A stretch of 64,000 bases of DNA from Silvibacterium dinghuense (GCF_004123295.1 NZ_SDMK01000002.1:826784-890783), one strand, 5' to 3'. Numbered from the stretch's first letter, positions 29,144 through 38,717 are shown. Numbers and translations are program-made. Notes: generated from the letters alone by a model not told the origin.

Positions 29144-30724
29144 GTGACCGAATCCCGACTACCGCAGCCCCAACTCCGCGCCATCCTCCCGCTCGCGCTC
29201 GCCTTCGCCGCGCTGAAGATCGCCATCCACATCGTGACCAACGTGATGGCACAGCGCGCCGGCTACGGCATCTTCCGCGACGAAATGTACTACCTGATGT
29301 GCGGGCGCCACCTGGCTTTCGGCTATGTCGACCAACCACCGCTCGTCGCAGTCATGGCTCGCGCGACGGACATACTCTTCGGCTATCAGCACATGTGGTC
29401 GCTGCGGCTTTTTCCGGCCATCGCCGGCGGGGTCAAGGTGCTGCTCACCGGCCTCATGGTCTGGGCACTCGGCGGAGAACGCCGTGCAGCCGCGCTGGCC
29501 ATGCTTGGCGTGACGGTTTCTGCGATCTACCTCGGAATCGACAGCTTCCTCTCCATGAACTGCCTCGACCCGATGTTCTGGCTGGCCTGCATGCTGGCTC
29601 TCCTGCGCATCGTGCAGGCGGAGTCGCCGGTTGCAGTGCGGAACTGGTGGCTGGTGCTTGGCGTGAGCGCCGGGCTCGGGCTCGAGAGCAAGGTCTCCGA
29701 AGTCTTCTTCCTCGTCTGCACGCTTATTGCGCTGCTGCTCACGCCGCAACGCCGCATTCTCTTCAACCGCTGGTTTGCCGCAGCCGTGGGCCTCATTGTG
29801 CTGCTCGCACTGCCCAACCTGCTCTGGCAGATCCACTACCACTTCCCCACTCTCGAATGGCTACGCACGGTCTCTCACAGCGACAAGGACGTGATCCTCT
29901 CCCCACTCGCCTTCCTCCAGGCACAGTGGATCATGCTGCTACCCTCCACCGTGCTGCTCTGGCTGCCGGGTGCGCTCTGGCTGCTCTTCGCACGGGCGGC
30001 CAGGCCTTTCCGCTTTGCGGGAATCACTTATGTTCTCTTCCTGCCGCTGATGATCGCACTGCACGCCAAAGACTATTACCTGGCACCGATTTACCCGGTG
30101 TATTTCGCGGCGGGCGCCGTGGCATGGTTTCGCTGGACCGGCAGGAGCCGCTGGCGTAATGCGCTGGCCGGAGCCTATGCGGCTCTCATGGTCTTCGGCT
30201 TCTTCGTCGCCTTGCCGCTCTCGATCCCCGTACTTCCGCCGCAGCAGTTCATCGCGTATGAAAAGAAGATCGGCTTCGCGCCCAAGGATGCAGAGAATCA
30301 CGCTCCCACCGTGCTGCCACAGTTCTACGCCGACCGCTTCGGATGGACCGATCTCGTCGCGCAGGTCAACACCATCTATCACGCCTTGCCGCCTGCCGAA
30401 CAGGCGCGAACCGGAATTCTTGCGCAGAACTATGGCCAGGCCAGCGCCATCAACATCCTTGGTGAACACGATGGCCTGCCCACCGCCATCAGCGGCCATC
30501 AAAACTATTGGCTCTGGGGCCCGCGCGGATACACCGGCGAGGAGATGATTGTGCTTTCAAAAGCCTCTCTCGCCGAGATGCAGGAGAATTATGCGTCCTG
30601 CAAGGTCGTCGGCATGCGCGATCATCCCCTGGCCATGCCCTGGGAGCGCGGACCGATCTACCTTTGCTATGGCAGGAAAACGACGTATGCGGCAGACTGG
30701 AATGAGCTTAAGTACTACTACTGA
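29144..30724 (+). CDS. GT39/PMT-like membrane glycosyltransferase
   Basis: Polytopic enzyme of the dolichyl/undecaprenyl-phosphate-sugar glycosyltransferase family (ArnT/PMT_2 type). The first periplasmic loop carries the acidic catalytic motif IFRDEMYYLMCGRHLAFGYVDQPPLVA. About ten hydrophobic segments follow, then a soluble C-terminal domain (~380-526) that ends AYCYGRKT-like with aromatic residues. GTG at 29144 is favoured because GGAG precedes it by 4 nt and it gives a short cytoplasmic lead; a TTG at 29078 lies inside the AT-rich toxin promoter region. The acceptor (lipid A, protein or polysaccharide) is unknown. Confidence 0.85.
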   Translation: MTESRLPQPQLRAILPLALAFAALKIAIHIVTNVMAQRAGYGIFRDEMYYLMCGRHLAFGYVDQPPLVAVMARATDILFGYQHMWSLRLFPAIAGGVKVLLTGLMVWALGGERRAAALAMLGVTVSAIYLGIDSFLSMNCLDPMFWLACMLALLRIVQAESPVAVRNWWLVLGVSAGLGLESKVSEVFFLVCTLIALLLTPQRRILFNRWFAAAVGLIVLLALPNLLWQIHYHFPTLEWLRTVSHSDKDVILSPLAFLQAQWIMLLPSTVLLWLPGALWLLFARAARPFRFAGITYVLFLPLMIALHAKDYYLAPIYPVYFAAGAVAWFRWTGRSRWRNALAGAYAALMVFGFFVALPLSIPVLPPQQFIAYEKKIGFAPKDAENHAPTVLPQFYADRFGWTDLVAQVNTIYHALPPAEQARTGILAQNYGQASAINILGEHDGLPTAISGHQNYWLWGPRGYTGEEMIVLSKASLAEMQENYASCKVVGMRDHPLAMPWERGPIYLCYGRKTTYAADWNELKYYY

Positions 30725-30750
30725 TCCACCTGCCGGAGCTCCCGACCGCA

Positions 30751-32133
30751 TTGAACGAAGCAACGCCGACGCCCGTCCACAACGAGGCTCACACCCACGA
30801 GCTTCCCCGCGTGCTGCGCACCTCGCACGCTACCGCCATTGTCGTCGGCACGCTGATCGGCAGCGGCATCTTTCTCGTCCCGCACGAGATGATGCAGGCT
30901 ACCGGCTCCTCCGGTCTCGTCTATCTGGCGTGGATCGTAGGTGGCCTGCTTTCGCTCTTCGGCGCCATGACCTACGCCGAGCTGAGCACGCTGCAGCCCT
31001 ACACCGGCGGCGAATACGTCTACCTGCGCGGCGCCTACGGCGATCTCACAGCGTTTCTCTACATGTGGACATGGTTCGCCGTCGCCAAGCCCGCCTCGAT
31101 CGCCAGCGTCACCACCGGCCTCGCGCGCACGCTCGCTATTTTCCATGCCTTCGCATGGCTGCCCGCTGTCGCCGTGCGCATTCCCTTTGACGTCACCTGG
31201 GCGCAGCTCTTCGCCATCGCCGCCACCTGGGGCATCACCGGACTCAATTATCTTGGCATCAAGAAAGCGGGTGACTTCCAGCTCGTCTTCACCTGGCTCA
31301 AGGGCCTGCTCATCCTTGTCATTGCCGGATTCTGTTTTGCCTCCGGCATGGGGCACTGGACAAACTTCACCACCGTCTTTACTGGCGCGCATGGCGGCTT
31401 CAGCGGATTCATGGTCGCGCTCATCGCTGCGCTCTGGGCCTATGACGGCTGGAATGACCTGACCATGGTCTCAGGCGAAATCCAGCAGCCGGAAAAGAGC
31501 CTGCCTATCGCGCTCATCGCCGGTCTCGGCATCGTTGGCGTGCTGTACATGGCGACGAATGCGGCCATCCAGTACATTCTCCCGGCATCAGCCATCGCCG
31601 CCGCGCCACGGCCGGCGGTCTCCGCCCTAGCGCTGGTCACCGGACACTGGGGCGCCGCGCTCGTCTCGGCCGTCATGGCGCTGAGCATCTTCGTTACGCT
31701 CAACGGCACCATCATGTCCGGCGCGCGCATCCCTTTCGCCGCAGCCAGGGATGGCCTCTTCTTTCGCCGCATGGCGGACATCCATCCGCGCTACCAGAGC
31801 CCCTCGACCTCGCTGATCGTGCAGGCGCTGCTGACCACCGGGCTGCTGCTTGCGGTCGGACGCTTTCAGCAGCTCTTCGAGCTGGCTATCTTCGCGGAGT
31901 GGCTCTTCTACATGATCACCGCCACAACCATCTTTCACTACCGGAAGAGCGTACCGGAAGCGAAGACCTTCCGCGCCTGGGGATACCCGGTGGTGCCGCT
32001 GCTCTTTGTCGCCGCAGCCGCGGTGCTGCTCTACTTCTCCTACGTCGAGAACCTGATGAGTTCACTCCTCGGCACGGCGATCATTCTGCTCGGCATCCCG
32101 CTTTTCTTCATCATCCGCCGCAGGATGAACTAA
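30751..32133 (+). CDS. APC superfamily amino-acid permease
   Basis: Twelve-helix transporter close to the LAT/SLC7 branch. The first helix holds the substrate-binding GSG loop (VVGTLIGSGIFLVPHEMM), and helix 2-3 contains YAELSTLQPYTGGEYVYL, the glycine/tyrosine pattern of serine-threonine exchangers and related permeases. The unwound helix 6 region is LIAALWAYDGWNDLTMVSGE. Length 460 aa. The start is a TTG about 11 nt after GGAG. It lies 26 bp after the glycosyltransferase gene and converges on the ornithine cyclodeaminase-like gene with overlapping stop codons. Confidence 0.9.
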   Translation: MNEATPTPVHNEAHTHELPRVLRTSHATAIVVGTLIGSGIFLVPHEMMQATGSSGLVYLAWIVGGLLSLFGAMTYAELSTLQPYTGGEYVYLRGAYGDLTAFLYMWTWFAVAKPASIASVTTGLARTLAIFHAFAWLPAVAVRIPFDVTWAQLFAIAATWGITGLNYLGIKKAGDFQLVFTWLKGLLILVIAGFCFASGMGHWTNFTTVFTGAHGGFSGFMVALIAALWAYDGWNDLTMVSGEIQQPEKSLPIALIAGLGIVGVLYMATNAAIQYILPASAIAAAPRPAVSALALVTGHWGAALVSAVMALSIFVTLNGTIMSGARIPFAAARDGLFFRRMADIHPRYQSPSTSLIVQALLTTGLLLAVGRFQQLFELAIFAEWLFYMITATTIFHYRKSVPEAKTFRAWGYPVVPLLFVAAAAVLLYFSYVENLMSSLLGTAIILLGIPLFFIIRRRMN

Positions 32134-33014
32134 GCGAGCGCCTCATACACCAACCGTGCCGCGGCAAGGTCTTCTGCCGCGACACCGAGCGACTTGTACA
32201 CCACGCGGCTTCTCGCAGGCCTGGCAACCGTCCCCGCCAGAATCTCTCCCAGCTCTGCATAGATCGGTGCGCCAGAGCTGAGAATGTCACCGGATTCCCT
32301 GAGAGCAGCCTCGCGCGACTCCACCACGACCGGCGCCCGCATAGCCTCATCGTCGAGCTCCCGCTTTGCCGGACCGATGGCCCCCACCGCAGCGACAAAT
32401 GTCTCCGCGCCCAGCCATGCACCGCGGATGAGTGGCTCCGAGAGATTCGCAACACCGAAGACGATATCTGCACCACGCACAGCCTCTTCCGCGCTCATAG
32501 CCCGGCCACCGCACTCTGCCGCAAAGCGAACGGCATGTTCCAGAGTCCGGCTCCAAATGCGCACCTCCCGCACTTCACGCACCTGCCGGATCGCCTCCAG
32601 GTGTGCGCGCGCCTGCACACCGGACCCGAGAATCGCAACCACACCCGGCACCGCGCGGCTAAAGAGACGCGCTGCGATGGCAGAAACTGCGGCCGTGCGC
32701 ATCTCCGTGATCAGGCGCCCGTTCATTACCGCCAGAGGCTCTCCCGTCGATGCGCGGAAGAGCTGAATCACCGCCTGATGTGTCGGCAGGTGATGATTGT
32801 GCTCGTACACGGTAACCATCTTGAGCCCCATCAGGTCGCCGTCTACTGCGGGCATGAGCCCCATCAGCCCATGGTGCTCTGCAACGGGCAGGAGCGTTCG
32901 TACCGGTTGGCGAATCTGTCCCGTAGAAAGCCGGACAAGGGCTGCTTCCAGCGCTGGTAAAAGAGTTTCGTAGCGCAGATGCGGTCGAATCTGGGATTCC
33001 GACAGGACAAGCAT
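32130..33014 (-). CDS. Ornithine cyclodeaminase/mu-crystallin family protein
   Basis: NAD(P)-dependent enzyme of the OCD/alanine dehydrogenase/ketimine reductase family. The Rossmann loop is VAILGSGVQARAHLEAI, the substrate lysine lies in LMGLKMVTVYEHN, and the arginine in TEMRTAAVSAIAARL. VWSRT-like IWSRTLEHA follows the second strand. Length 294 aa, slightly shorter than ornithine cyclodeaminases (~330-350). Substrate cannot be read from the sequence; ketimine or imine reduction, L-ornithine or L-alanine are options. The convergent amino-acid permease is suggestive of amino-acid metabolism. Confidence 0.87.
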   Translation of the reverse strand: MLVLSESQIRPHLRYETLLPALEAALVRLSTGQIRQPVRTLLPVAEHHGLMGLMPAVDGDLMGLKMVTVYEHNHHLPTHQAVIQLFRASTGEPLAVMNGRLITEMRTAAVSAIAARLFSRAVPGVVAILGSGVQARAHLEAIRQVREVREVRIWSRTLEHAVRFAAECGGRAMSAEEAVRGADIVFGVANLSEPLIRGAWLGAETFVAAVGAIGPAKRELDDEAMRAPVVVESREAALRESGDILSSGAPIYAELGEILAGTVARPARSRVVYKSLGVAAEDLAAARLVYEALA

Positions 33015-33429
33015 GGACTTTCAACATAGCAGGACATCTTTTCGCAGTGCAGCACCTCAGACCGGAAGTGTGCTCAGGCTTTCAGAAACAATCATCACGC
33101 TGCAGAAAAGAGCCGAAATCGCCAGAAAAATGCAATTCGATGACAAACCATATCTTCGCTCCGCAGTCGATATCACAGAGCAAAACGGAGTTCAAGAATC
33201 ACTGGAAGCGATCTCAATTCCCCATGCAATTCTGTTGACTTTCCCTTCTATGCCTTCCATGCTGAAGAAGTAAGCTCTAATAACTTGTTGTTAGGGCTTT
33301 CATAAAAGCGGATTCGCCGAAAACCGGCAGAATCCCTCTGCGGTACAGAAGTCCCTTTTCCGATTGCTGTCGTGGCACTCACCATCACTGCAACGGTTCT
33401 CGTAACACTGCTGCCAGGAAACATCTCGC
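33015..33429. other. Intergenic region without a convincing gene
   Basis: 415 bp with lower GC than average. A plus-strand reading of 86 codons (33013-33273) has no family resemblance and no ribosome-binding site, so it is not called. The last ~130 bp probably hold the promoter of the MHYT gene. Confidence 0.5.
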
Positions 33430-36006
33430 ATGAAGCTTCCGTACCTCTTCAGACCGGACCTGATCGCACTCTCCGTGCTTCTGACCATGGTCTCTTCCTA
33501 TACGGCCTTTGGCTTCATCGACATCCTTTCGACGACCACGGGACGGCGCCGTCATCTCTGGCTGGTAGCCAGTGCCGCCGCCATGGGCTTCGGCATCTGG
33601 TCGATGCACTTTCTCGGCGTGCAGGCCTTTCTTCCTCACGAATCCGCCACGTATTCCATCCCGCTGGTGCTCGTCTCGCTGGGCGGCGCGGTGTTTACCG
33701 CTCTTACGGCGCTCTTCGCCGTCGTCCGCAGAACACAAACACCCTTGGTTCAGCTGACCGGCGCCCTGCTCATGGCCGGCGGCATCTTCACGATGCACAT
33801 CGCCGGCGTAGCGGCCATTCAGGCTTCCCCCGCAGTGTCCTTTCATCCGACCGCGGCCCTGCTTACGGCTCTGGTTACGATTGTCGGCTGTGGAGTGGGC
33901 ATCAAGCTGGCCGCGCATTCCCAGACGGATCGGGGGAAAGCTCTCCTTTCAAGGAGCATCGGCGCCGTCTTTGCCGGGCTGGGCATGGCTGGCCTGCTTT
34001 TCCTGTGCCTGGTCACTGTGTCCCTGCCTGCGCAGTTTGCGCCCCTGCTCCAGCCCTGGATGGGAAGCGCCGACTCACTGAGTGTCGTCGGAGTGGCCGG
34101 AGTGACAGCGCTGATCGCTGCCGCTGCCCTGCTCTCTACCTCGATGGACCGGTACCTGGACAAGGAAGCCCGGATCAAGACGGCGATGATCGCCCAGCTG
34201 CAAAAGTCGAATGCGCTGCGTGAGGCAATCGTAGACAGCGCTCTGCTGGCCATCATCTCCACCGACTCCAACGGCGTCATCCGTTCCGTCAACCGCGCTG
34301 CCGTGCAGATGCTGGGTTATACCGCGGAAGAGATGGTCGGCGGTATGTCCATCCTGCAGTTTCACGATCCTGCCGAGGTGGAAGAGCAGGCCATCCGGCT
34401 CAGCGTGCAGTTGCAGCGCGGCATTCCTGCGGATTTCGAAGCGATCACCACACTCACCGGCGACCAGCTGCTGGACGAACGGGAGTGGACCTACCGGTGC
34501 TGCGACGGTCACACCGTACCGGTGCGTCTCTCGGTGAGCCCTCTGCAAACCGGCAATCAGCAGAGCGGCGACATGCCCGGCGATCATGGATTTCTCGTCA
34601 TTGCCCAGGACATTACCGCCCAGAAAAATGCGGAGCAGACCATGCGGCGCATGGCGCTGTACGATCCGCTCACCGGACTGCCCAATCGCACGCTCCTCGA
34701 AGAACAGATCATGCGCTCGCTGGCCCTGGCCGGACGCCATCGGCTCCAGGTCTCGCTGGCGGTGATCGATCTGGACCGCTTCAAGCAGATCAACGACTCC
34801 CTGGGACGACTGGCCGGCGATGAGGTGCTTCTCGTGCTGGCCCGGAGGCTGGAAGAGGCCGTCCGGACATCGGACATGGTCGTACGCCTGGGCAGCGATG
34901 AATTTGTGGTCCTGATGCCCGGCATCGTACACCCCCGCCAGTCACAGGACGTAATGCAGCGCGTACTGCAAGCCCTGTCGGAGCCGATCTTCCTCGAAGG
35001 TCAGGAGCTCTACGTCACACCCAGCATCGGCATCAGTGCCTTCCCGAATGACGGGCACGATCTGAACACCCTGCTGCGCAAGGCAGACCGCGCCATGTAC
35101 AAGGCCAAGTCCAGGGGCCGGAACGCCGTTGCCGTCTTTTCCAGCGAGATCGAAAGTGAGCCGTCCAGCCTGCTGGCCATGGACAGCGCACTGCGGCGTG
35201 CGATCAAGCGCAATGAATTCTTCCTCGTCTACCAGCCGATCTTCCACATCGCTACCGGCAATGTCGTCGGCGTGGAAGCCTTGATCCGCTGGCAGCAGCC
35301 GGACGGCTCGGTGCTCTCTCCGGTTGAATTTATCCCTCTGGCCGAAGAAACCGGGCTCATCTTCAAGATTGGCGAATGGGTGCTGCGCACCGCATGCGCA
35401 AAGATTGGGATGTTCTCGCGGGCAGCCCGCGGCCCGCTGCGGATGGCGGTCAATATCTCGCCCTATCAGTTCCGTGATCCTCAACTGCTGAGCTGTGTGA
35501 AGGACACGATGGAGTCTACGGGCATCGAACCGGCTCAGCTCGAGCTGGAGATCACCGAAGGCGTGCTCCTCGATGACAGCAGCGAGGCGGAAGAGACCAT
35601 TCACAGGCTGCGCGCACTGGGTGTGCAGATTGCCATGGACGACTTCGGCACCGGCTATTCCAGCCTTGGCTATCTGAAGCGCTTCCCTATCGATCGCCTG
35701 AAGATCGACCGCTCTTTCGTGACCGGAATGGAAAGCACGCGGAATGACCAGACGCTCACCGAAGCGGTGATCAAGATGGGACACAGCCTGAATGCGCAGG
35801 TAACCGCCGAAGGCGTTGAAACAGCGCTTCAGTGGCAGTATCTGCACGAGCAGGGATGCGACGACGCGCAGGGCTTCCACCTCGCCCGGCCGATGCGGGC
35901 CGAACAGCTGCTGGAGTTTTTGCTGGACCGGGCTGCACGTGCAGGGGAACAGGAAGCAACCGGCATTCTGGCGCACCTTCCAATCGCCGGCTTTGATGTA
36001 AACTAA
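33430..36006 (+). CDS. MHYT-PAS-GGDEF-EAL c-di-GMP signalling protein
   Basis: 858-aa membrane sensor. Residues ~1-240 form an MHYT-type domain with seven helices; the repeats read WSMHFLG and FTMHIAGV, i.e. MH-x-x with the Met/His pair kept. A PAS domain (~265-395) leads to GGDEF (~405-565, YDPLTGLPNRTLLEEQ) whose signature is GSDEF at ~487, a degenerate form likely poor in cyclase activity. The EAL domain (~590-845) is intact: VEALIRW, MAVNISPYQFRD, ELEITEGVLL, MDDFGTGYSSLGYLKRFPID and VTAEGVE. It is therefore best read as a phosphodiesterase, with the GGDEF part possibly sensing GTP. Confidence 0.93.
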   Translation: MKLPYLFRPDLIALSVLLTMVSSYTAFGFIDILSTTTGRRRHLWLVASAAAMGFGIWSMHFLGVQAFLPHESATYSIPLVLVSLGGAVFTALTALFAVVRRTQTPLVQLTGALLMAGGIFTMHIAGVAAIQASPAVSFHPTAALLTALVTIVGCGVGIKLAAHSQTDRGKALLSRSIGAVFAGLGMAGLLFLCLVTVSLPAQFAPLLQPWMGSADSLSVVGVAGVTALIAAAALLSTSMDRYLDKEARIKTAMIAQLQKSNALREAIVDSALLAIISTDSNGVIRSVNRAAVQMLGYTAEEMVGGMSILQFHDPAEVEEQAIRLSVQLQRGIPADFEAITTLTGDQLLDEREWTYRCCDGHTVPVRLSVSPLQTGNQQSGDMPGDHGFLVIAQDITAQKNAEQTMRRMALYDPLTGLPNRTLLEEQIMRSLALAGRHRLQVSLAVIDLDRFKQINDSLGRLAGDEVLLVLARRLEEAVRTSDMVVRLGSDEFVVLMPGIVHPRQSQDVMQRVLQALSEPIFLEGQELYVTPSIGISAFPNDGHDLNTLLRKADRAMYKAKSRGRNAVAVFSSEIESEPSSLLAMDSALRRAIKRNEFFLVYQPIFHIATGNVVGVEALIRWQQPDGSVLSPVEFIPLAEETGLIFKIGEWVLRTACAKIGMFSRAARGPLRMAVNISPYQFRDPQLLSCVKDTMESTGIEPAQLELEITEGVLLDDSSEAEETIHRLRALGVQIAMDDFGTGYSSLGYLKRFPIDRLKIDRSFVTGMESTRNDQTLTEAVIKMGHSLNAQVTAEGVETALQWQYLHEQGCDDAQGFHLARPMRAEQLLEFLLDRAARAGEQEATGILAHLPIAGFDVN

Positions 36007-36158
36007 TAGCTGCGAGTCCGATGGTCTTCACGATCCTCCCCGGTCGAATCCCTGCCGCAATCAGGTAGCACGAAGGGTTAAGATTTCGAAGTCCGGCCGC
36101 AGTGCGCCGCGCGAACGCGTGCGCCCGACCAGTTTGCTTTGATGAGGAGACGCCTTTC

Positions 36159-36338
36159 ATGGCCAAGATCGCCAAAACCGCAGATCGTAAGAAAGTAATG
36201 GACACGTCCAAGAGCACGGATTGTCCGAAGTGCAGCAAGCCGACCCGGATTGTGAAGCGGGTGAAGGACCGTGAGCGCGGCACCCCCGGCGGTGTTTACA
36301 TTTCCTGCTCGGCCTGCGACTTCTACGAGAAGCTGTAG
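36159..36338 (+). CDS. Small zinc-ribbon protein
   Basis: 59-aa basic protein with two CxxC knuckles, DCPKCSKP and SCSACDFYEKL, 28 residues apart, a rubredoxin/zinc-ribbon spacing. A Lys-rich N-terminus and GTPGGVYISCS resemble the nucleic-acid-binding ribbon of topoisomerase I C-terminal repeats. GAGGAG lies 9 nt before the ATG at 36159. It is monocistronic with its own hairpin terminator. Role unknown; DNA or RNA contact is plausible. Confidence 0.8.
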   Translation: MAKIAKTADRKKVMDTSKSTDCPKCSKPTRIVKRVKDRERGTPGGVYISCSACDFYEKL

Positions 36339-36363
36339 TCCCGGCTGGTGAAGTTCCCAAGCA

Positions 36364-36390
36364 AAAAGCCCGGCTTATCGCCGGGCTTTT
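36364..36390. terminator. Bidirectional hairpin terminator
   Basis: AAAAGCCCGGC / GCCGGGCTTTT, perfect 11-bp stem with a TTATC loop, between the convergent zinc-ribbon and Lgt-like genes. Confidence 0.85.
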
Positions 36391-36406
36391 CTGTTTGGAA
36401 AACCTG

Positions 36407-37207
36407 CTAAGGAGTCACCGCAGGAGCCGTCTCCACCTCTGAGCCAATGTGCAGGAATACATCCCTGCGGCGCGCCCAGAGCACGAGCGCGGCTCCGGCT
36501 ACGACCGAACCGATGCTGGCCATCTGCGCATTCGTCAGCCCCCAGTAGATCGGCGGATTGATGCGGATGAACTCGACCAGGAAGCGGGCGATGCCGGTCA
36601 GGATCAGGTATTCACCCGTAAGCTGCCCGATCGGCTTCGGACGCTCGGGAGCGCCACGGCGCCACAGAAGCCACGCAATGAAGAGCGCAGCAATCAGCTC
36701 ATAGATCGGCGTGGGATGAACCCGCACTCCGGCCGGCGTAGGAACCAGCCCATTGGGGAAACCCATGCCCCAGGGCAGCGTTGTGGGCTTGCCATAGTCG
36801 CCGTCGCCGGAGACCAGGCAGCCGATGCGGCCCACGCCATAACCCACCGCGGCGCATGACGTAGCCAGATCGAGCATCGCCAGCCTGCCGATGCCATAGC
36901 TGCGCCCCTGCCACATGAGAGCCAGTATCCCGACGACAAGGCCGCCGAACCAGGCGAATCCGGCGCGGTCAAAGATCGTCGCCAGCGGATGAGCCATGAG
37001 CTCATGCGGCTCCTGCAGCACATGCCAGAGCTTGGAACCGATTACGCCGGCCACCGTGCACAGCGCCACGATCCCGATCGCATCGGCATTGATCTTCCAG
37101 CGGCGGAAGTTACGGTGGAGCACGAGGCAGGCGCAGACCGCCGCCAGCCAGAGCAGAATTCCGAAGGTGCCGATGCTGAATCGGCCGATATGAATAAAGG
37201 GATACAT
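36407..37207 (-). CDS. lgt: Prolipoprotein diacylglyceryl transferase family protein (divergent Lgt)
   Basis: Seven-helix membrane protein of 266 aa in the Lgt family, which moves diacylglycerol to the lipobox cysteine of prolipoproteins. The family core reads VGYGVGRIGCLVSGDGDYGKPT, whereas Escherichia coli Lgt has GRIGNFINGELWG: Arg143 is kept, Asn146 becomes Cys and Glu151 becomes Asp. The HGG motif reads WFGGLVVG, so the functionally important His is replaced. This GRIGC variant is, from memory, common in Acidobacteriota and deltaproteobacteria. Several lipoproteins in the window need an Lgt, but whether this copy is the working one is uncertain. Confidence 0.82.
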   Translation of the reverse strand: MYPFIHIGRFSIGTFGILLWLAAVCACLVLHRNFRRWKINADAIGIVALCTVAGVIGSKLWHVLQEPHELMAHPLATIFDRAGFAWFGGLVVGILALMWQGRSYGIGRLAMLDLATSCAAVGYGVGRIGCLVSGDGDYGKPTTLPWGMGFPNGLVPTPAGVRVHPTPIYELIAALFIAWLLWRRGAPERPKPIGQLTGEYLILTGIARFLVEFIRINPPIYWGLTNAQMASIGSVVAGAALVLWARRRDVFLHIGSEVETAPAVTP

Positions 37208-37320
37208 CAGGAGTCTACTGTCTCAAGTATAGCTTTCTTCTTTCAGATATCCTAAGACGGTCGGCAGCCCCATTCCGTGAGCAGCGCTGCTGGCATACTC
37301 TTCCCTCGGAGACTCGAACG

Positions 37321-37875
37321 GTGAGCTCGACCTTGATCCACAAGGATTTTCCTGTCCTGTTCAGCGAAGAACAGATCCACCAGCGCATCGCTGAAATCGG
37401 TAAACAGATCGATGCCGATTACGCGGGCAAGAGTGTCGTGCTGATCGGCGTCCTGAAAGGCGCAGCCATCTTTCTCTCCGATCTCGCCCGGGCCATCACC
37501 GTGCAATGCACCTTCGACTTCGTCGCAGTCTCGAGCTATGGCAAGGGACAGCGCACCAGCGGCGCGGTCAAGCTCATCAAAGACCTCGACCAGCCGATCG
37601 AAGGCAAGCACATCATCGTCGTCGAGGACATCCTGGACACAGGACTGACGCTGAACTTTCTGCGTAGTCTTTTTGGACAGCACCGCCCAGCCAGCCTGCG
37701 CATCGCAGCGCTTCTCGATAAGCCCTCGCGCCGCCTCGAACAGATCGAGGCCGACTATGTCGGATTCAAGATTCCGAATCACTTTGTCATCGGCTACGGC
37801 ATGGATTACGCCGAACGCTTCCGCAACGTGCCCGATATCCGGCTGATGCCCCCAGACTATCCCGAACTGCACTAA
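37321..37875 (+). CDS. hpt: Hypoxanthine phosphoribosyltransferase
   Basis: Purine salvage enzyme converting hypoxanthine or guanine plus PRPP to IMP or GMP. The PRPP loop is IIVVEDILDTGLTL; VLIGVLKGAAIFLSDL and FVAVSSYGKGQRTSG (flexible catalytic loop) are family blocks, and DYVGFKIPNHFVIGYGMDYAERFRN is the C-terminal base-binding hood. Length 184 aa is standard. It starts with GTG. deoC follows 42 bp downstream, making a small nucleoside-salvage unit. Confidence 0.95.
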   Translation: MSSTLIHKDFPVLFSEEQIHQRIAEIGKQIDADYAGKSVVLIGVLKGAAIFLSDLARAITVQCTFDFVAVSSYGKGQRTSGAVKLIKDLDQPIEGKHIIVVEDILDTGLTLNFLRSLFGQHRPASLRIAALLDKPSRRLEQIEADYVGFKIPNHFVIGYGMDYAERFRNVPDIRLMPPDYPELH

Positions 37876-37917
37876 CGCCGGAAAGGCTTCAGGCGCGGTC
37901 CGGACAGGAGTTGTTAT

Positions 37918-38679
37918 ATGTCCACCTCTACCCTCGCATCCCAGCAACTGGAATCCGGTGAATTTCCTTCTTATGACGCCGAGGCCTTTGCCCGGCAGGC
38001 ATTGAGCAGCCCGGCCGCACTGGCTGCGGTCATCGACCACACCCTGCTCAAGCCCGAAGCCACGCGCGAGCAGGCTCTGAAGCTCGCCCGCGAAGCCGCC
38101 GAATTTCGCTTCGCCTGCGCCATGGTGAATCCGGTCTGGACAGGACTGGTAGCCGCTGAACTTGCCGGAACTGGTATCCCCGTAGGCGTGGTGGTCGGCT
38201 TTCCTCTCGGTGCGAACCTGACCAGCACCAAGCGCGAAGAGACGTCCGCCCTGCTGCGGCTCGGCGCGAAGGAAATCGACATGGTACTGAGCATCGGACT
38301 GTTGAAGTCCGGCGAGACGACACGGGTCGCACGCGATATCGAAGCTGTCGTCGAAGTCAGCCATGATGCCGGCGCCATCGTGAAGGTCATCCTCGAAACC
38401 TGCCTGCTGACCACCGAAGAAAAGATTCTCGCCTCTGAGATTGCCTGCGCGGCCGGTGTGGATTTCCTCAAGACCAGCACCGGCTTCTCAACCTCCGGAG
38501 CCACAGCACAGGATGTAGCCCTGCTGCGCGGTGTGGCGGGCTCACGCTGCGGTGTGAAGGCCTCCGGCGGCATCCGCACGCTGGCCGACGCGCGCACCAT
38601 GCTCGAAGCCGGCGCTAACCGGATCGGCGCCAGCGCGAGCGTGGCCATTGTGCAGGCACTCACAAGCCAGGCAATCTGA
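37918..38679 (+). CDS. deoC: Deoxyribose-phosphate aldolase DeoC
   Basis: Class I aldolase that splits 2-deoxyribose 5-phosphate into glyceraldehyde 3-phosphate and acetaldehyde. The Schiff-base lysine is in VDFLKTSTGFSTSGA, the partner lysine in CGVKASGGIRT, and the proton-relay Asp in KEIDMVLSIG. DHTLLKPEATREQ opens the barrel. Length 253 aa. AGGAG lies a few bases upstream of the ATG. Together with hpt it recycles nucleosides, although no nucleoside phosphorylase is in the window. Confidence 0.95.
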   Translation: MSTSTLASQQLESGEFPSYDAEAFARQALSSPAALAAVIDHTLLKPEATREQALKLAREAAEFRFACAMVNPVWTGLVAAELAGTGIPVGVVVGFPLGANLTSTKREETSALLRLGAKEIDMVLSIGLLKSGETTRVARDIEAVVEVSHDAGAIVKVILETCLLTTEEKILASEIACAAGVDFLKTSTGFSTSGATAQDVALLRGVAGSRCGVKASGGIRTLADARTMLEAGANRIGASASVAIVQALTSQAI

Positions 38680-38717
38680 GCGTTCCCTTTCAGCCCGCTT
38701 CTATTGCGTATCCAGAC

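Noticed and set aside
33013-33273. An 86-codon frame in the gap before the MHYT gene
   Set aside because: No ribosome-binding site or family resemblance, and it starts inside the ornithine cyclodeaminase start region.
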